In this document: positions 1 through 12,300 of the stretch, piece after piece
How the letters are laid out: each line of letters starts with the position of its first letter
How positions within the stretch are numbered: position 1 is the first letter of the stretch
NCBI GenBank assembly: GCA_017550745.1
Contig: JAFZOG010000041.1
Location: forward strand, 1-64,000
DNA from: Clostridia bacterium
Lineage (GTDB): Bacteria; Bacillota; Clostridia; Christensenellales; Aristaeellaceae
Length of the DNA: 64,000 bases
Direction of reading: 5' to 3'
The notes under the pieces: model-generated
What the model was told of the DNA's origin: nothing
What the model saw: the letters and a program-made list of their open reading frames with translations, nothing else
Database searches by the model: none
Made by a program: the position numbers and the translations under genes

Positions 1-1
1 A

Positions 2-397
2 CAGCAGGAAGAAAAAGTAGAGAAAACCGAACAAACCCAGCAGGACGAAAAAGAAGAGAAAACCGAAGAAACCCGGCAGGACGAAAAAGAAGAGAAAACC
101 GAAGAAACCCGGCAGGACGAAAAAGAAGAGAACACCGAAGAAACCCAGCAGGACGAAGCAGTAGAGAAAACCGAAGAAACCCAACAGGACGAAGCAGTAG
201 AGAAAACCGAAGAAACCCAGCAGGAGGAAAAAGAAGGGAAAACCGAAGAAACCCAGCAGGACGAAAAGGAAGAGAACACCGAAGAAACCCAACAGGACGA
301 AAAAGAAGAAAAAACCGAAGAAACCCAGCAGGACGAAAAAGAGGAGAAAACCGAAAACAGCCAGCAGGATGAGGCAGCCGAGGGTACCGAAGGCGAT
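2..397 (+). repeat. 36-bp coding minisatellite (Glu-rich 12-residue repeats)
   Basis: Ten in-phase 36-bp units fill 2-361 and a degenerate eleventh fills 362-397. The unit translates as QQDEKEEKTEET with substitutions such as R for Q, AV for KE and N for K. The array continues to the left edge, so the true copy number is unknown. It keeps the reading frame, so copy-number change would only alter the length of an acidic, probably extended stalk. Confidence 0.95.
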
Positions 398-3300
398 CCG
401 CAGACAAATCCGGCGGAAGCCATGGGCATGCGGTCGGCTGACGCAAAGCTGGCAATGAGAGCCGCTGATCCTGTCAAAACCGATGCAGGCAATGACGGCG
501 GGGAACAGGCTGCTCCCTTGCTGAAGGGAGCCATGCGCGGCGCCGTAGGAAACCAGGCCGCTTCGGCGCAGGATGCGCAGAATGATGTGGAAGACAGCGC
601 GCAGCGGCCCGCCGGTATGGCGACCCTTGGGAAAGAAACCTTTTTAAACGATGTGCCGCGGGAAGGCGCTGATGTGAAAAACGCGATCCAGAAAGCAGTC
701 GACAGGGCTTGCGAGACCGTTTTGAAAGAAGACGTCGATACCCTGACGATTCAGGTGGAAAACGGTGAATATGGCGGCGACCTCGTGATCAAAGCGCCTG
801 CGGCGAACGGCGGCTCCACATCTGATTCGACCAAAGCGAATGTGGTGCTGAAAATCGTTTCCGCCAACGCCACGAAGAATGCCGACGGAAGCTATAACGC
901 GGACGCCGACACGGGCGTGCAGGTCAAAGGCAATATCGACATCGACGGCTTCGATGTGCTGCTGGCGGGCATTTTTCTGTCCATGGAAAAGCGCGTTTCC
1001 GTCAAGAACGGCAGCCTGACCGTGATCGGCACATCGGGGAACGATACGGTCAATATCGAAGGCGAAAACGTAGGCAGCGTCCAGGTGGATACCGGCGAGG
1101 GGAACGACACCGCTTCCTTGAAGCTGACCGATGATACCGGCAAAGATCTGGCCGTTTCCACCGGCGAGGGGAACGATACCGTCACGCTGGAAACGCAGAA
1201 AGTGGAGGGAAGCATTGAGCTGAATACCGGCGCGGGCGACGACAAGGTGACGGCGAAAATCGTCGAAGCGGGGGGAAAGGTCTCCGTGTCCACGGAAGAC
1301 GGCAGCGATACCGCGGAACTGAACATCGAAAAAACCAGCGCCGCGATCGAGGCTGACACCGGCGCGGGCAACGACACCCTGAAGCTGACTGTCGGCAAAT
1401 CCACGTCTGCCGAGCAGATCCAGGTTGCCGCCGGCGCGGGCAACGATACGGTCACTGTCAAGGTGGAGGAAGCGAAGGGCGGCCTGAATATCGATACCAC
1501 CGCCGCTTCCGAAGATGAGGCGGACGGGAACGATACGGTGACGGTGGAAGCCGGAAAAGGCGTTACAGAAGTCAGCGTGAATGCCGGCAACGGAAACAAT
1601 AAGGTTTCTGTGGCGACGAAAAAGAACATGAAGGGCACCGTGACCGTTTACACCGCGGCGGGCGACGATACCGTCGATATGAAACTGGGAGATCAGGTCC
1701 AGGAAGTAACGGTCGATACCGGTGACGGCGACGATACCGTTTCCCTGGGCAAAGAGGGGGATCCCGCCACTGAAAAGGAAACCGAAACGCTGACCGCCGT
1801 GGTTTCCGTGAACACCGGAAAGGGCAGGGATCGGGTCAACGTGGACATCGCCGTCGCGGATACCGTTTCCAAAGTGAATATTACCGACGGCGCGGAAGAC
1901 GATGGACTCTTTGACTACCAAGTGCATCTCTCCGGCACGCTGCACGCGAAAACCAAGGTGTCTGAGCGGATCACCGCGTCGGACGATCTGCTGACGATCT
2001 ATCTGGTGAATCAGGGCGGCAGCAAGCTGACGGTGGGCACCAACGCCGCGGAGGGCCGCACCCTCAGCGACGATCTGAAAAACAAGCCCCGGGTGGAAAT
2101 CGACCTGGCGAAGGACAAAAACGCGGCGACAGACCCGGACAGCCATCTTACCGTAACGACGGAGACGGCGGCGGACGGCCAGGCCAAAAAGACGGCGGTC
2201 TATGAAGCCGACGGCCTGTTTACCAATTATGTGATCGTGAATACGCCCACGAAGGAATTCGCGAAGATCATCGTTAACAGCAAGCCGGGCATTCTCAACA
2301 AGCTGATCATCGACGCCAAAGAAATCCTGGAGCCCTTGAGCGAGAAGGATCAGGTTTTCCTGCAGGATCTGGCCGCAAAAGGGATGGAAGTGGAGGTCAA
2401 AGGCGAAAAAATCACGGTAAACGGTGTTTTGGCCGTTCATTCGCTGACCCTGGCGGCTTCCGCGGGCACCGCCGTACCGAAGGATGAAGAAAGCGGAGAC
2501 GGCACCATCAGCCTCAGCGGGATCATTCAGGAGGCGGAAGACGCCGTCGCGAGCCTGAATAACGTGGCGCACACGGCGGAAGTGATCATCGGGGAAAACG
2601 CGGCGATCTATTCCGCGGGGGATGTCAGCATCTCAGCCGTGATCGACCATACCGGCAATATTGTGAATCTCCCAAGTATCGGCGATATTCTGAACCTGGT
2701 CAACGTGAAGATCGGCAGCGCGAAGGTGGACGTGCAGGGCAAGATTTTTGCCGGCGTTGATCTGAGCGCGGCGCTGGACGGCGACGGTCAGATCAGGGAT
2801 GGGATCCTGAATGAAGACCAGACCCTGAAAGACGAATACTTCCTCAAGGATGAAAAGCACCATATCACGGTTTCCTCCGAAGTGAAAACGAATATCGATA
2901 CCGGCAGCAGCAACGGTTACCTGTCCTCGCTGGCGGTAAGCGTCGTTGTGCTCAATTCTGACCTGAATATTCACGACGGCGCCGTGCTGCATACCCGCGG
3001 CAATGTCAAGGCGGCCGCGAAAGGAACCACCCAGGTCACCACCCACGCCACCGCCGCCAACCTGCCCATTTCCCTGGCGGTTTCGACAATTGTCAGCAAA
3101 GTGCACGCCACGGTGGACAACGCCTTGCTGAAAGCCAACGGCAATATCACGCTGGAAGCCGCGGGGAACGTCAAAGTGGAAAATACCGCGGATAAAGGCG
3201 CTGACAACAAGGGCACCTCCGGCGGGTTCTTCGCCGTTGACGTGGTGGTGCAGGATGTGTCCGCAGCGGTGAAAAACAACGCGCGCATCATTTCAGGCGG

Positions 3301-6300
3301 GAACACCGCCGTCAAATCCACCGCTGACGCGGCGGTGAACGCCACAGCCAAATCCGCGGCGTCCAAGGCCAAGAAAGACAAGGACAGCAAGAAAAACGAC
3401 AATACGCTGGAAAGCGCCCAGAACATCGCCAAACGGCTGCTGGGCGACGTGCTCGGCAAACTGCTGGAGAACAAGGTGCTCTCCGAGGATGAGAAGAAAG
3501 ATCTGGATGGAAAGCTGACCGGCGGCCTGCGCACCCCCCAGTACACAGTCTGGGCTTCGCCCACCATCGATGGGGAAAAGGGGCAGGTGTCCCTTTCCCG
3601 CTCCAAGGCCGACAGCGGAACGGCGGTCACGGTCACCGCGGCCCCGAAGGAGGGGTATCGGGTTTCCAGGATCTACCTGCTCCATCTGGTTCCCGGCGCG
3701 GAAGACTTTACCCAGTATGGCGCGGATCTGAACCTGAATGATAAAAGCGTGCATACGGGCCCCAACGAATATACCTTCGATATGCCCTCTGAGAACATGG
3801 TCGTGTGCGTCGAATTCGCGGAAAGCGCGCAGCCGGAGGAGGAGCTTGGCTTTGCCGACCTGTTCGGCAGCGACGACGAGGCGGAGGAACCGCTGGATTA
3901 TGACGTGCTCAGCGTGTTTAACGACGCTTCCGGCGGCGCCCAGGACGAGCCGGACGGTGTGGCTGTGGCGAACAGCACGGCGGAAAACGCGGTGGCGCTG
4001 CATTTCGACAATCCCGACAAGGGAGACAAGGGCGCGCTGCTGACCCATTACGGCGTGAAGAACGCCGAGCCCGGCAAGAATGTGCAGATCCTGATCAATC
4101 CCGCAAAAGGATACAGGATGAAAGAAGGCACCCTCTTCGTGCGTTACAGCACGAAGGATTCCGTTGCCAATGTGCCGGTGAGCGCTTCTCAGGATGGGCG
4201 TTACTTCTTTACCGTGCCCGCAGGCGTTACTGCCGACGGCCTGACATTCTTCTGCGAATGGGAGGAGATTCCCCCGTCTCCCAGCACGGCCCCCGCAGCC
4301 ACCGCCGCGCCCCAGTTTGGCAACAGCGCGGCCCAGGTGACCGGCGCGCTGGCGGTCAGCGTGGTGCTGAACACCAACAGCGCCGTGATCGGCGACAGCG
4401 ACAGCCAGACCTCCGATCCTGTGATCAGCGCGGGCGGAAAGCTGGATGTGAACGCCACGGAAAGCACGGCGGTCAAAACGATAGCCGACGGCACCGGTGC
4501 GACCAAGCAGGAGCAGGATAAGGAAGAAGCGAAGGAAAAAACAGAGAAAAAAGAAGCGGCCCGCGACATCAGCTATGCCAACGGCAGCAAATATATCATT
4601 AAATTGGATGCGGTCAGCGGCGGCAAGGTGGATTCCGCCGCCTCCGACAACAAGATCACCCTGACCGCCACGCCGGACGCGGGCAAAAAAGTGCAGAGCG
4701 TGGTCGTGACTTATTTCAACGGGCGCGGCGCGCAGCGCGAGGCGGTTCTGGAGCCCAACGCGGAAGGGAAATATGTGCTGATCCTGGAAGGAACCGACGC
4801 CAATGTCCTGGCAAAGGACGGCTCCACCATCAGCGTGGCGGTCAAATTCGTCGAGGGCCCCTCCGTGGAGCCCGGATCCTCCACAGGGACGTCCTCCGCA
4901 AAGGAAACGTATGTGGCGGGCTTTGGCAACACCATTCAGATCTCCAAGTCCGGGAACGCGGAGTTCAAGCAGCTGAGCAACAATGAAACCACCGGCGACG
5001 CGAAATATGTATTTGCGGTGGGTACCGTGGGAGAAGGCTATAAAGCCGTGCCCACGGTGAAGTATACCTATACCAAGAAGGACGGAAGCACCGTAACGGA
5101 GAAAATCACCGCCACGGAAGCAACGGAAAACAAGTATATCCTGGATACGTCAACGCTCAAGGATATCAAGCCCGGCACCGCTGTGGCCATGACCGTGGAT
5201 TTTGCGGAGGATACCCGGAAGATCAAGAGCGCGGAAGTGGCGAACGGCACCCTGAAGATCGAAAAGCTCGTCGGCGCGAGCGGCGAAACAGCCGAAGCGG
5301 AAAGCGTCAAGGCCGGCGACCAGATCATCGTCAAAGCCGAACCCAAAGCCGGCTATAAAGTAAAGGATACGCTGAACCTGACCTATCAGGCAGGCGAAGG
5401 CGGCGCGGGAGAAAAGACGGTAGCGCTGACCTACGACGAAGCAAAGGGCGGCTACGTGGGAACCGTTCCCAACGACGTTCCGGAAAAGATCGGAACAGAG
5501 GACAATGTTATCAGGGTGACCGGCGAGTTTACCGCCAAGGGCCCCGCTGTGCGGACCATCGCGGAGGGTACGCAGGCGGCTGATTTCACCCTCACCCCCT
5601 CCGAAGAATACGCGGAGGACGGGGACGCTGTCAGCTTCACGCTGAAAAAGAAGGAAGGAGCCTCCGCCAATCCGGAGGACTACTATATCAGCAAGGTCAC
5701 CGCGAAAGCGTATAAGGGCGATCAGGAACAAACTGGGGTAAAAATCGAGGTCAGGGAAGAGGAAGACGGCTCGTTCACCGTCAAAAGGACGGACGGCGGA
5801 AGCGGGGGCTTTGATTTTGATACGCTTCAGCTGACCGTCACAGTGGAAAACCTCCCCATCGTGGTGACCGCCGACAGCACCGTCATCCACGGCTCGGTGA
5901 AGGCACCGGGCTACACCAAAGGAAACCGGGTGCTGACGGCGACGGTGACCGCGGATAAGGGCTACCGGGCCAAGAGCGGCACGGTGAAAGCCATCGTCAG
6001 GACCAAAGCGGACGGCAAGGTAAATGAAACCACCGTGTTTGGCGAAAGGAACGACGACGGCACGTACAGCTTCCCCATCGCCCAGGGAACGCCCGACACG
6101 GCTGCTATTACCGTGACCGCGGAATTCGAGCTGGGCACAGACGACCCCAAAACCGCCTCCGTCAGCGCGGGCGTGTCCGTCGCGGTGGGCGTGGTGCGCG
6201 GCAAAAACAACGCCCTGATCAAGAGCGGCACCATTGAAAGCGGAAAAGGCGTGTCCGTCCAGGCCGACACCAAGAATGCTGAATCCACCGTGAAAACCAC

Positions 6301-9300
6301 CGCGGGTTATTCCGCGGGCAATATCGGCGTCGGCGGCGCTGTCAGCGTCAATGTGTCGGCAGCCAAGACCAACGCCAAAATCATGAACGACGCGGCGATC
6401 ACCCTGAGCGGCGCGCTGGATGTGAAGGCCAACGCCGCCGTGACCTTCGACACCGAGGCGGACGCTTCCGGCGCGAAAAAAGCCGCGGCCACCGGCGTAG
6501 GCGCCGGATTGGCCGTGGCCGTGACCGGAGCCGACGCTGTGGCCGCGATTCAGGATGACAAGGTTCAGGACGGCAAGTTTGTCCCGGTGATCACGGTCGG
6601 CAAGAATTTGACCGGCGTCACCGTCATCGCCACGCAGAAGGTGGCGGATACCGTGTCCGGCAAAGCCGGTTCCGCGGGCGGCGTGTCGGTCACGCCTTCC
6701 CTGGCGCTGGATATTACGGGCACCGACACCCAGGCATATCTGGGCAAGGGCGAAATGCTCAGCCTGGATACCCAGGAAAACCTGGAAAAAACCAGCGCGC
6801 TGAAAAACCTGGTGGTATTCGCCCGCACCGAAGCCGCCCATACCATCAGCGCGGACGCCACCGCCGCGGGCGATAAAGCGGCTGTGGGCGGCAGCTTTGG
6901 CATCAGCATTATCCACGACAGCGCCTCCGGGCAGCTGAGCCGCAGCGTCATGGCCAGCGGCGTGTATATTGGCGCGGAAACCGAAAGCACGGCCAAGAAC
7001 ACTGCCAACGCAAGCGCCAAAGGCACACAGAGCAGCGACAGCAAGGGAAAAGCCGATAAGCAGTCGAACAAAATGGTGGGCAGCGCCGCCGGCCTGGCCA
7101 AAGTGAACGGCGCCAAAGGCGCGTCCGCCTCTACCGCCATGGGAGCGACTGCCAACCGCCAGCAGGCCCAAACCAGCGAGGGAAGCGTCAGCGTGGCCGC
7201 GGGCTTCGTGCTGAACATCTTCAAGACCGCCGCCAACGCATTGTTGGACGGCGGGGACATGCCGCTTACCGTTACAGCGGTCCGCAATCCGCTGCTCAAG
7301 CCCAAGAACGGCACCAATCCGTATGAGAAAAACATGAACGGCGCGGTGCGTGTGGTTTCGCTCAACCGCACCGTAGCTGAAATCAAGGCCAACGCCTCTT
7401 CCGCCGGCGGTTCCGTGGGCGTGGGCGTCGGCGTAGCCATCAACATATTGAATATCGACAACAGCGCTTTGATCGGCAGCGTGAAAATCGGGGCCGATTC
7501 CCTTGACGTGCGCGCCGTCGTAACCCATGCCTCGGGCACGAAATCCAGCAGCGGCAAGAAAGATGATAACAGCGACCAGGGCAGTGTCCTGATCAAGAAG
7601 CTGAAGGATCTTTTGACAGAAAAGATCAGCGACCTGTTCAACGAGATGGGCCTTTTCCAGTACAGCGACAAGATCGCGGGCGGTGTTTCCGGAATCATCA
7701 CCGACGTTGTGAACGAATTCGCGACCACGCTGCTGGCAGGCACCGGCGTTGAGGGCCTGCTCTCCGTCGATCCGAAAACGTATGAAACGCAGTGGTCTTC
7801 CAATATGCGGGATCTGCGGGAGATGGTGAAAAAAATCCCCGACGAGATGCTGAAAAAGGCCGAAAAGTTCGCGGATGCCGTGCTGGGAGAGGAAATCTTC
7901 AGCAATCTTTCCGACAAGGAAAAAGAAGAAGTGATGGCGCTGTTTGAGGACGCCATCAAGAATAGCTTTGTGCAGCCGGCTGAGGATATTGGCAAAACCA
8001 TTCTGAAAAACGGCGTGACAAAGCTGGGCGAGCTGGTGCTGGAAACGATCGAGAACGGCCTGACAGGCAAAGACTTTGACGAAGCCGCTTTTACGGCAGG
8101 CATCGAAAGCGTGTTCTCGAATTCGCTGGAGGAATTGAAAACCAAGTTTGAGGACCTCGCCTGGGAGCGCCTGGCTGCCGGGCTGAGCACGATCCTGCCG
8201 AATATCGACAAAAAAACCATCCGGGATGAGGAAAAGGTAAAGGAAGCCGCCCGGAAATTCTTTGAGGACACCGTCAACAATATGGCCCAGACCGCCGTGG
8301 AGAAGCTGACGGTGGGCGTAGTGGACCTGGATGCCTTTATCAAGTTCGTTTCCCAGGGCAATTTCGCGCAAAAAGTGGAAACGCAGATGCGGGACGCGTT
8401 CAAAAAGAGCGGGCTGGCGCTGACCACGGAATCGCTGGATCTGCTCACCGAATGGCTGGATGTGAAGCTCAAGAAGGAAGACGTGTCCGGCAAGCATGTG
8501 ATCCGCACCGAAGCCATTTCCGGCGCGGGCGCGTCCAAGGTCGGCGTGGCGGGCAGCGTGGCCGTCGCCGTGATCAACGGGACCACCGAAGCCAGGATCG
8601 GGGATCTGGCGGCGGGCCTGGCCGACGATGATATGAAGGCGGCTGGAGCCGTCACGCTGCTGGCCAGGAACGGCCAGAAGGTGGTCACCACCGCGTCCGG
8701 CTCGGAAAACGCAAAGGGCGAAGCGGACGCCAATACGAGCGGGGCGAAAGCCTCCACCGCCGACGCGTCAAGCGGCGCGGGGGGAGAATCCACCCTGAGC
8801 ATCGGCGGCAGCAGCGCGGAGCAGGCCACGGAAACCGTCAAGCAGACGGATAAATGGACCATCGACGATAAGGAATATACCGTCAGCGTTACGTCCAACA
8901 AAGGCGGAGCCTATACCTACAGCGGCGGAAGCTCCCTGAATCTGGAAGCGGGGGCCGGGTTTGACCTGCCTAAGAAGGTGTCGTACAGCTATACCGACAA
9001 AGACGGCAAGAAGCGCACCAATGAAAAAGAAATAACCGTTAAGAACGCGGAGCAGGGCCTGGGCACCGTTGAGCTTGACGTTCCCACGGATATCAGCAAG
9101 GATCAGCTGGAGATCGAAATCAGCGTCGTGTTCGCTTCCACGCTGTATACCATCAACAGCAGTACGGGCGGCAGCGCCAAGGCCGCCGGAAGCGGAAACG
9201 AAAAGACCGTCGAGATCACCGCGGCGAAGGGCTACAAGCTGCCGTCCACCGTTACTTATTCTTACGTTGACAGCGAAGGCAAGGAGAAAACCGACACCGC

Positions 9301-12300
9301 CGACGTAACCGACGGCAAGTTCTCCCTCGTCACGCCCCGCACCCTGAAAGCGGGCAAAAATGAGGTCAGCTACCGGATCGACTTTGAGGAGGATCTCAAG
9401 GCCGTCGCGAAGCCCGCTTCGGAAGAAGGCGCCACCGTCACCGTGCAGGTGGAGGGAAAAACCAATAAGGGAGACGGCTCCACCGAGGCCAAGGAAGACG
9501 ACCTGGTGATGGTTTCGGTCAAAGCGCCTGAGGGCAAAAAAGTCAGCAAGATCACCTATACTTCCCAGTCGGGAACCAAAGAAATCATTACGGTGGACCA
9601 TACCACCGATTCCGAAACCGTATATTGCTTCCAGATGCCCGGCGAGGCGGTCACGGCCATCAACGTGACCTACGAAGAAATCGTAAAGAAGGCCGGCGCG
9701 CAGGACGGCTTTATGAAGCATACCGCCGGCGGCAAGGAGTACACCTTTAATCTTGACGCCGTCACCGGCGGCGAGGTCGTTCAGGTGAATGAGGAGAAGA
9801 TGCAGGGCCAGCTGACCGCCGACGAGGTGCACAGCCTGCCCTCCGCCATGGCCATTTCCTATCAGGACAAGGACGGCAAGGAACAGACCCGCTCCATCAG
9901 CGTCCGCCAGGAGGACGGCTTCTTCGAGCTGTACGTTCCCGATGATATCAGTGAGACGCAGACATCCATCACGCTGAAAGCCGCGTTTGAAGAACAGGCG
10001 CAGGCGCAGGACGCCGACCAGAACCAGGCCAAAAACGGCAAGGGCAAGACCGTGGGCGTCGGCGCGGCGTTCGCCTTTACTTACGGCGACGTGAGCACGG
10101 AGGCTTCCATCGGCGAAAACCGCGGCGTATCCGCCGGCACCCTGGATATCCGGGCGCAGGCGGAGCGGAGCGTGAAGACCTCCAGTGTGGCGGGCACCGA
10201 TCCGCTGGCCAGAACCAAGGATAAGACGGCGGCCAAGGATATTTCCGTGGACGCTTCCGCCGCCGTCAACCTGCTGGACAGCAGGCTGGCCGCAAAGGTG
10301 GGCGAGGGAACCTCCATCGTCACCACGGGCAAAGACAGCATTGAGGCTGACCCCGAAGCGGCCAGGAAAGCCGAGGATAAGGCCAAGAAAGATTTTGAAA
10401 CCGCGATGGCGGAATACAACTATCACTGGAGCAAGGCGGAAAAGGCGGCCAAGAAAACCGCGGAAGAAAAGAACGGCGGCAAGGCGCCGTCAAACTTCTC
10501 CGATCTGTTTACGGCGCAGTACATGAACGCGCATACGGAGGAGGAATACTACGCCAACCGCGACGCCATATACGTCACCAAAGAACAGTATCTGGCCGCA
10601 AATCCCAAACCGGAGCAGGAGGACCCGGTCATTGAAAAGGCCAATTTCCTGCTGATCGCCAAAGAAAACGGGAAAACAGAAGCCAACGCCAGCAGCTTCG
10701 CCGTGGGCGGGGCCACCGCCGTAGGCGCGGCCGTGGCGGTGAACATCATTGATACGGCGATCGATACCGAATTCAGCGGCATCGCCGAGCTGCGCAAAGG
10801 CTCCGCCTATATCCGGTCCTTTAGCGCCAGCGAGGACGTGAGCAACGCCATGGCCACCGCCATGGGCGCGGATATGGTGCGCTATACCGAGAAATTCAAG
10901 AAGGGCGAAGAAGCCCTTGACACAGACATCAACAAGGTGACCGAAGGCACCATTTATGACGACATGACCGCCAGCCAGGAGAACGGTACCGGCGGCAAAA
11001 TCAATAGGAAGCTGGACAGCGAAGGCCAGAAGAAGGCCGACGGAAGCGGAAACAAGCAGGATACCAACAAAAAAGCGCCGCTTTCCACCAACGTGCTCAA
11101 ATCACAGGATGTTGACAGCGCCACCAATACCAAAGGCGGGAACGGCGAGATCCAGAAAGCAAGCGAGAAAGCCGGAGCCGCCAGCGACGAGGAGCTGGGC
11201 GCCAGCGGATCGCAGCAGGAAAGCCAGAAGGTGCAGGTGGCGGCTGCCGTCGGCCTGACCGTCAGCAAGCATATCGCCAGCACCGGCGTAAGCGGCACGA
11301 TCATGTCCGCCGGGGGCGCGAAGATCCTGTCGGGCAATGAGGGCAATTTCCGCACCCTGGGCACCGGCGCGGCGGTTTCCCTGGCAAAGAACAGCAACTC
11401 CGTCGCCATGGGCGTGGCGGTGAGCGTCAACCGCAATGAAGCCAATACCGAGGTATCGGGCAGGATCACGGGTGTCACCGTGGAAGAGAAAACCGCCGCG
11501 GGGGACGTGACCGTCGCTTCCGCGCTGACCCAGAACACCACCGGCAAATACGCCGGGCTCATGGCGGCCCAGGCGCTGGCCGGGTCTGTCAGCGGCGCGG
11601 GCGGCAAAGCGACCGTCGCCGGGGCGGTCTCCGTCCTGGTCAGCGACGCTAAGACAGCCGCCCAGGTGAAGGAAGATTCCGTCATCGACGGCAAAAAGAT
11701 CGATATTGAAGCCACCGACAAGAGCAAGCTCGCCGTCCGGGCGGGCGGCGTCAGCGTGTCCAAGGGCAGCAGCGTGGGCATGGGCGCTTCCTTCGCCGTC
11801 ATCGTCAGCAGCAACGAAGTGGAAGCCGGGATTGGCGACGGCGCGCAGATCACCGGCAATAAGCTGACCCTCCTTGCGGACAAGCGCATGGTGACCTGGG
11901 ACGACTATGTGAACCCCCTGGGCATGGACACCCTGATCACCGATTCCACCAATGCGGACAAGGACGCGGATACCGGCATCCTGGACATGAAAAAGACCAA
12001 GGACGGCAAGGGGTATACGGTCAAGGTGGAAGTGACCAGCGATGACCTGCTCAAGAGCGTGGATCTGCTGAACTTCCTGTCCGGCGCGAATTATTACGCC
12101 GAGGCCATCTCCGGCGCGGTCAACCCCGGCTCCACCGGCAAATTCACCGGCGCGGGCTCCTTTGCCGTGGTCACCTTCAACAATAAAGTGGCCGCCAACA
12201 TCGGCGCGGCAAGGATCGACATTGCCGCGGGTGACGCGGAAAAGGGCGAGGACGGCAGCATGACCGTGGACGCCCGCAGCGGCTCCAATACCCGCATGAT

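Noticed and set aside
2..397. CRISPR-like array of 36-bp repeats
   Set aside because: Repeats are directly adjacent with no spacers, stay in frame and encode a Glu-rich peptide, so this is a coding minisatellite.
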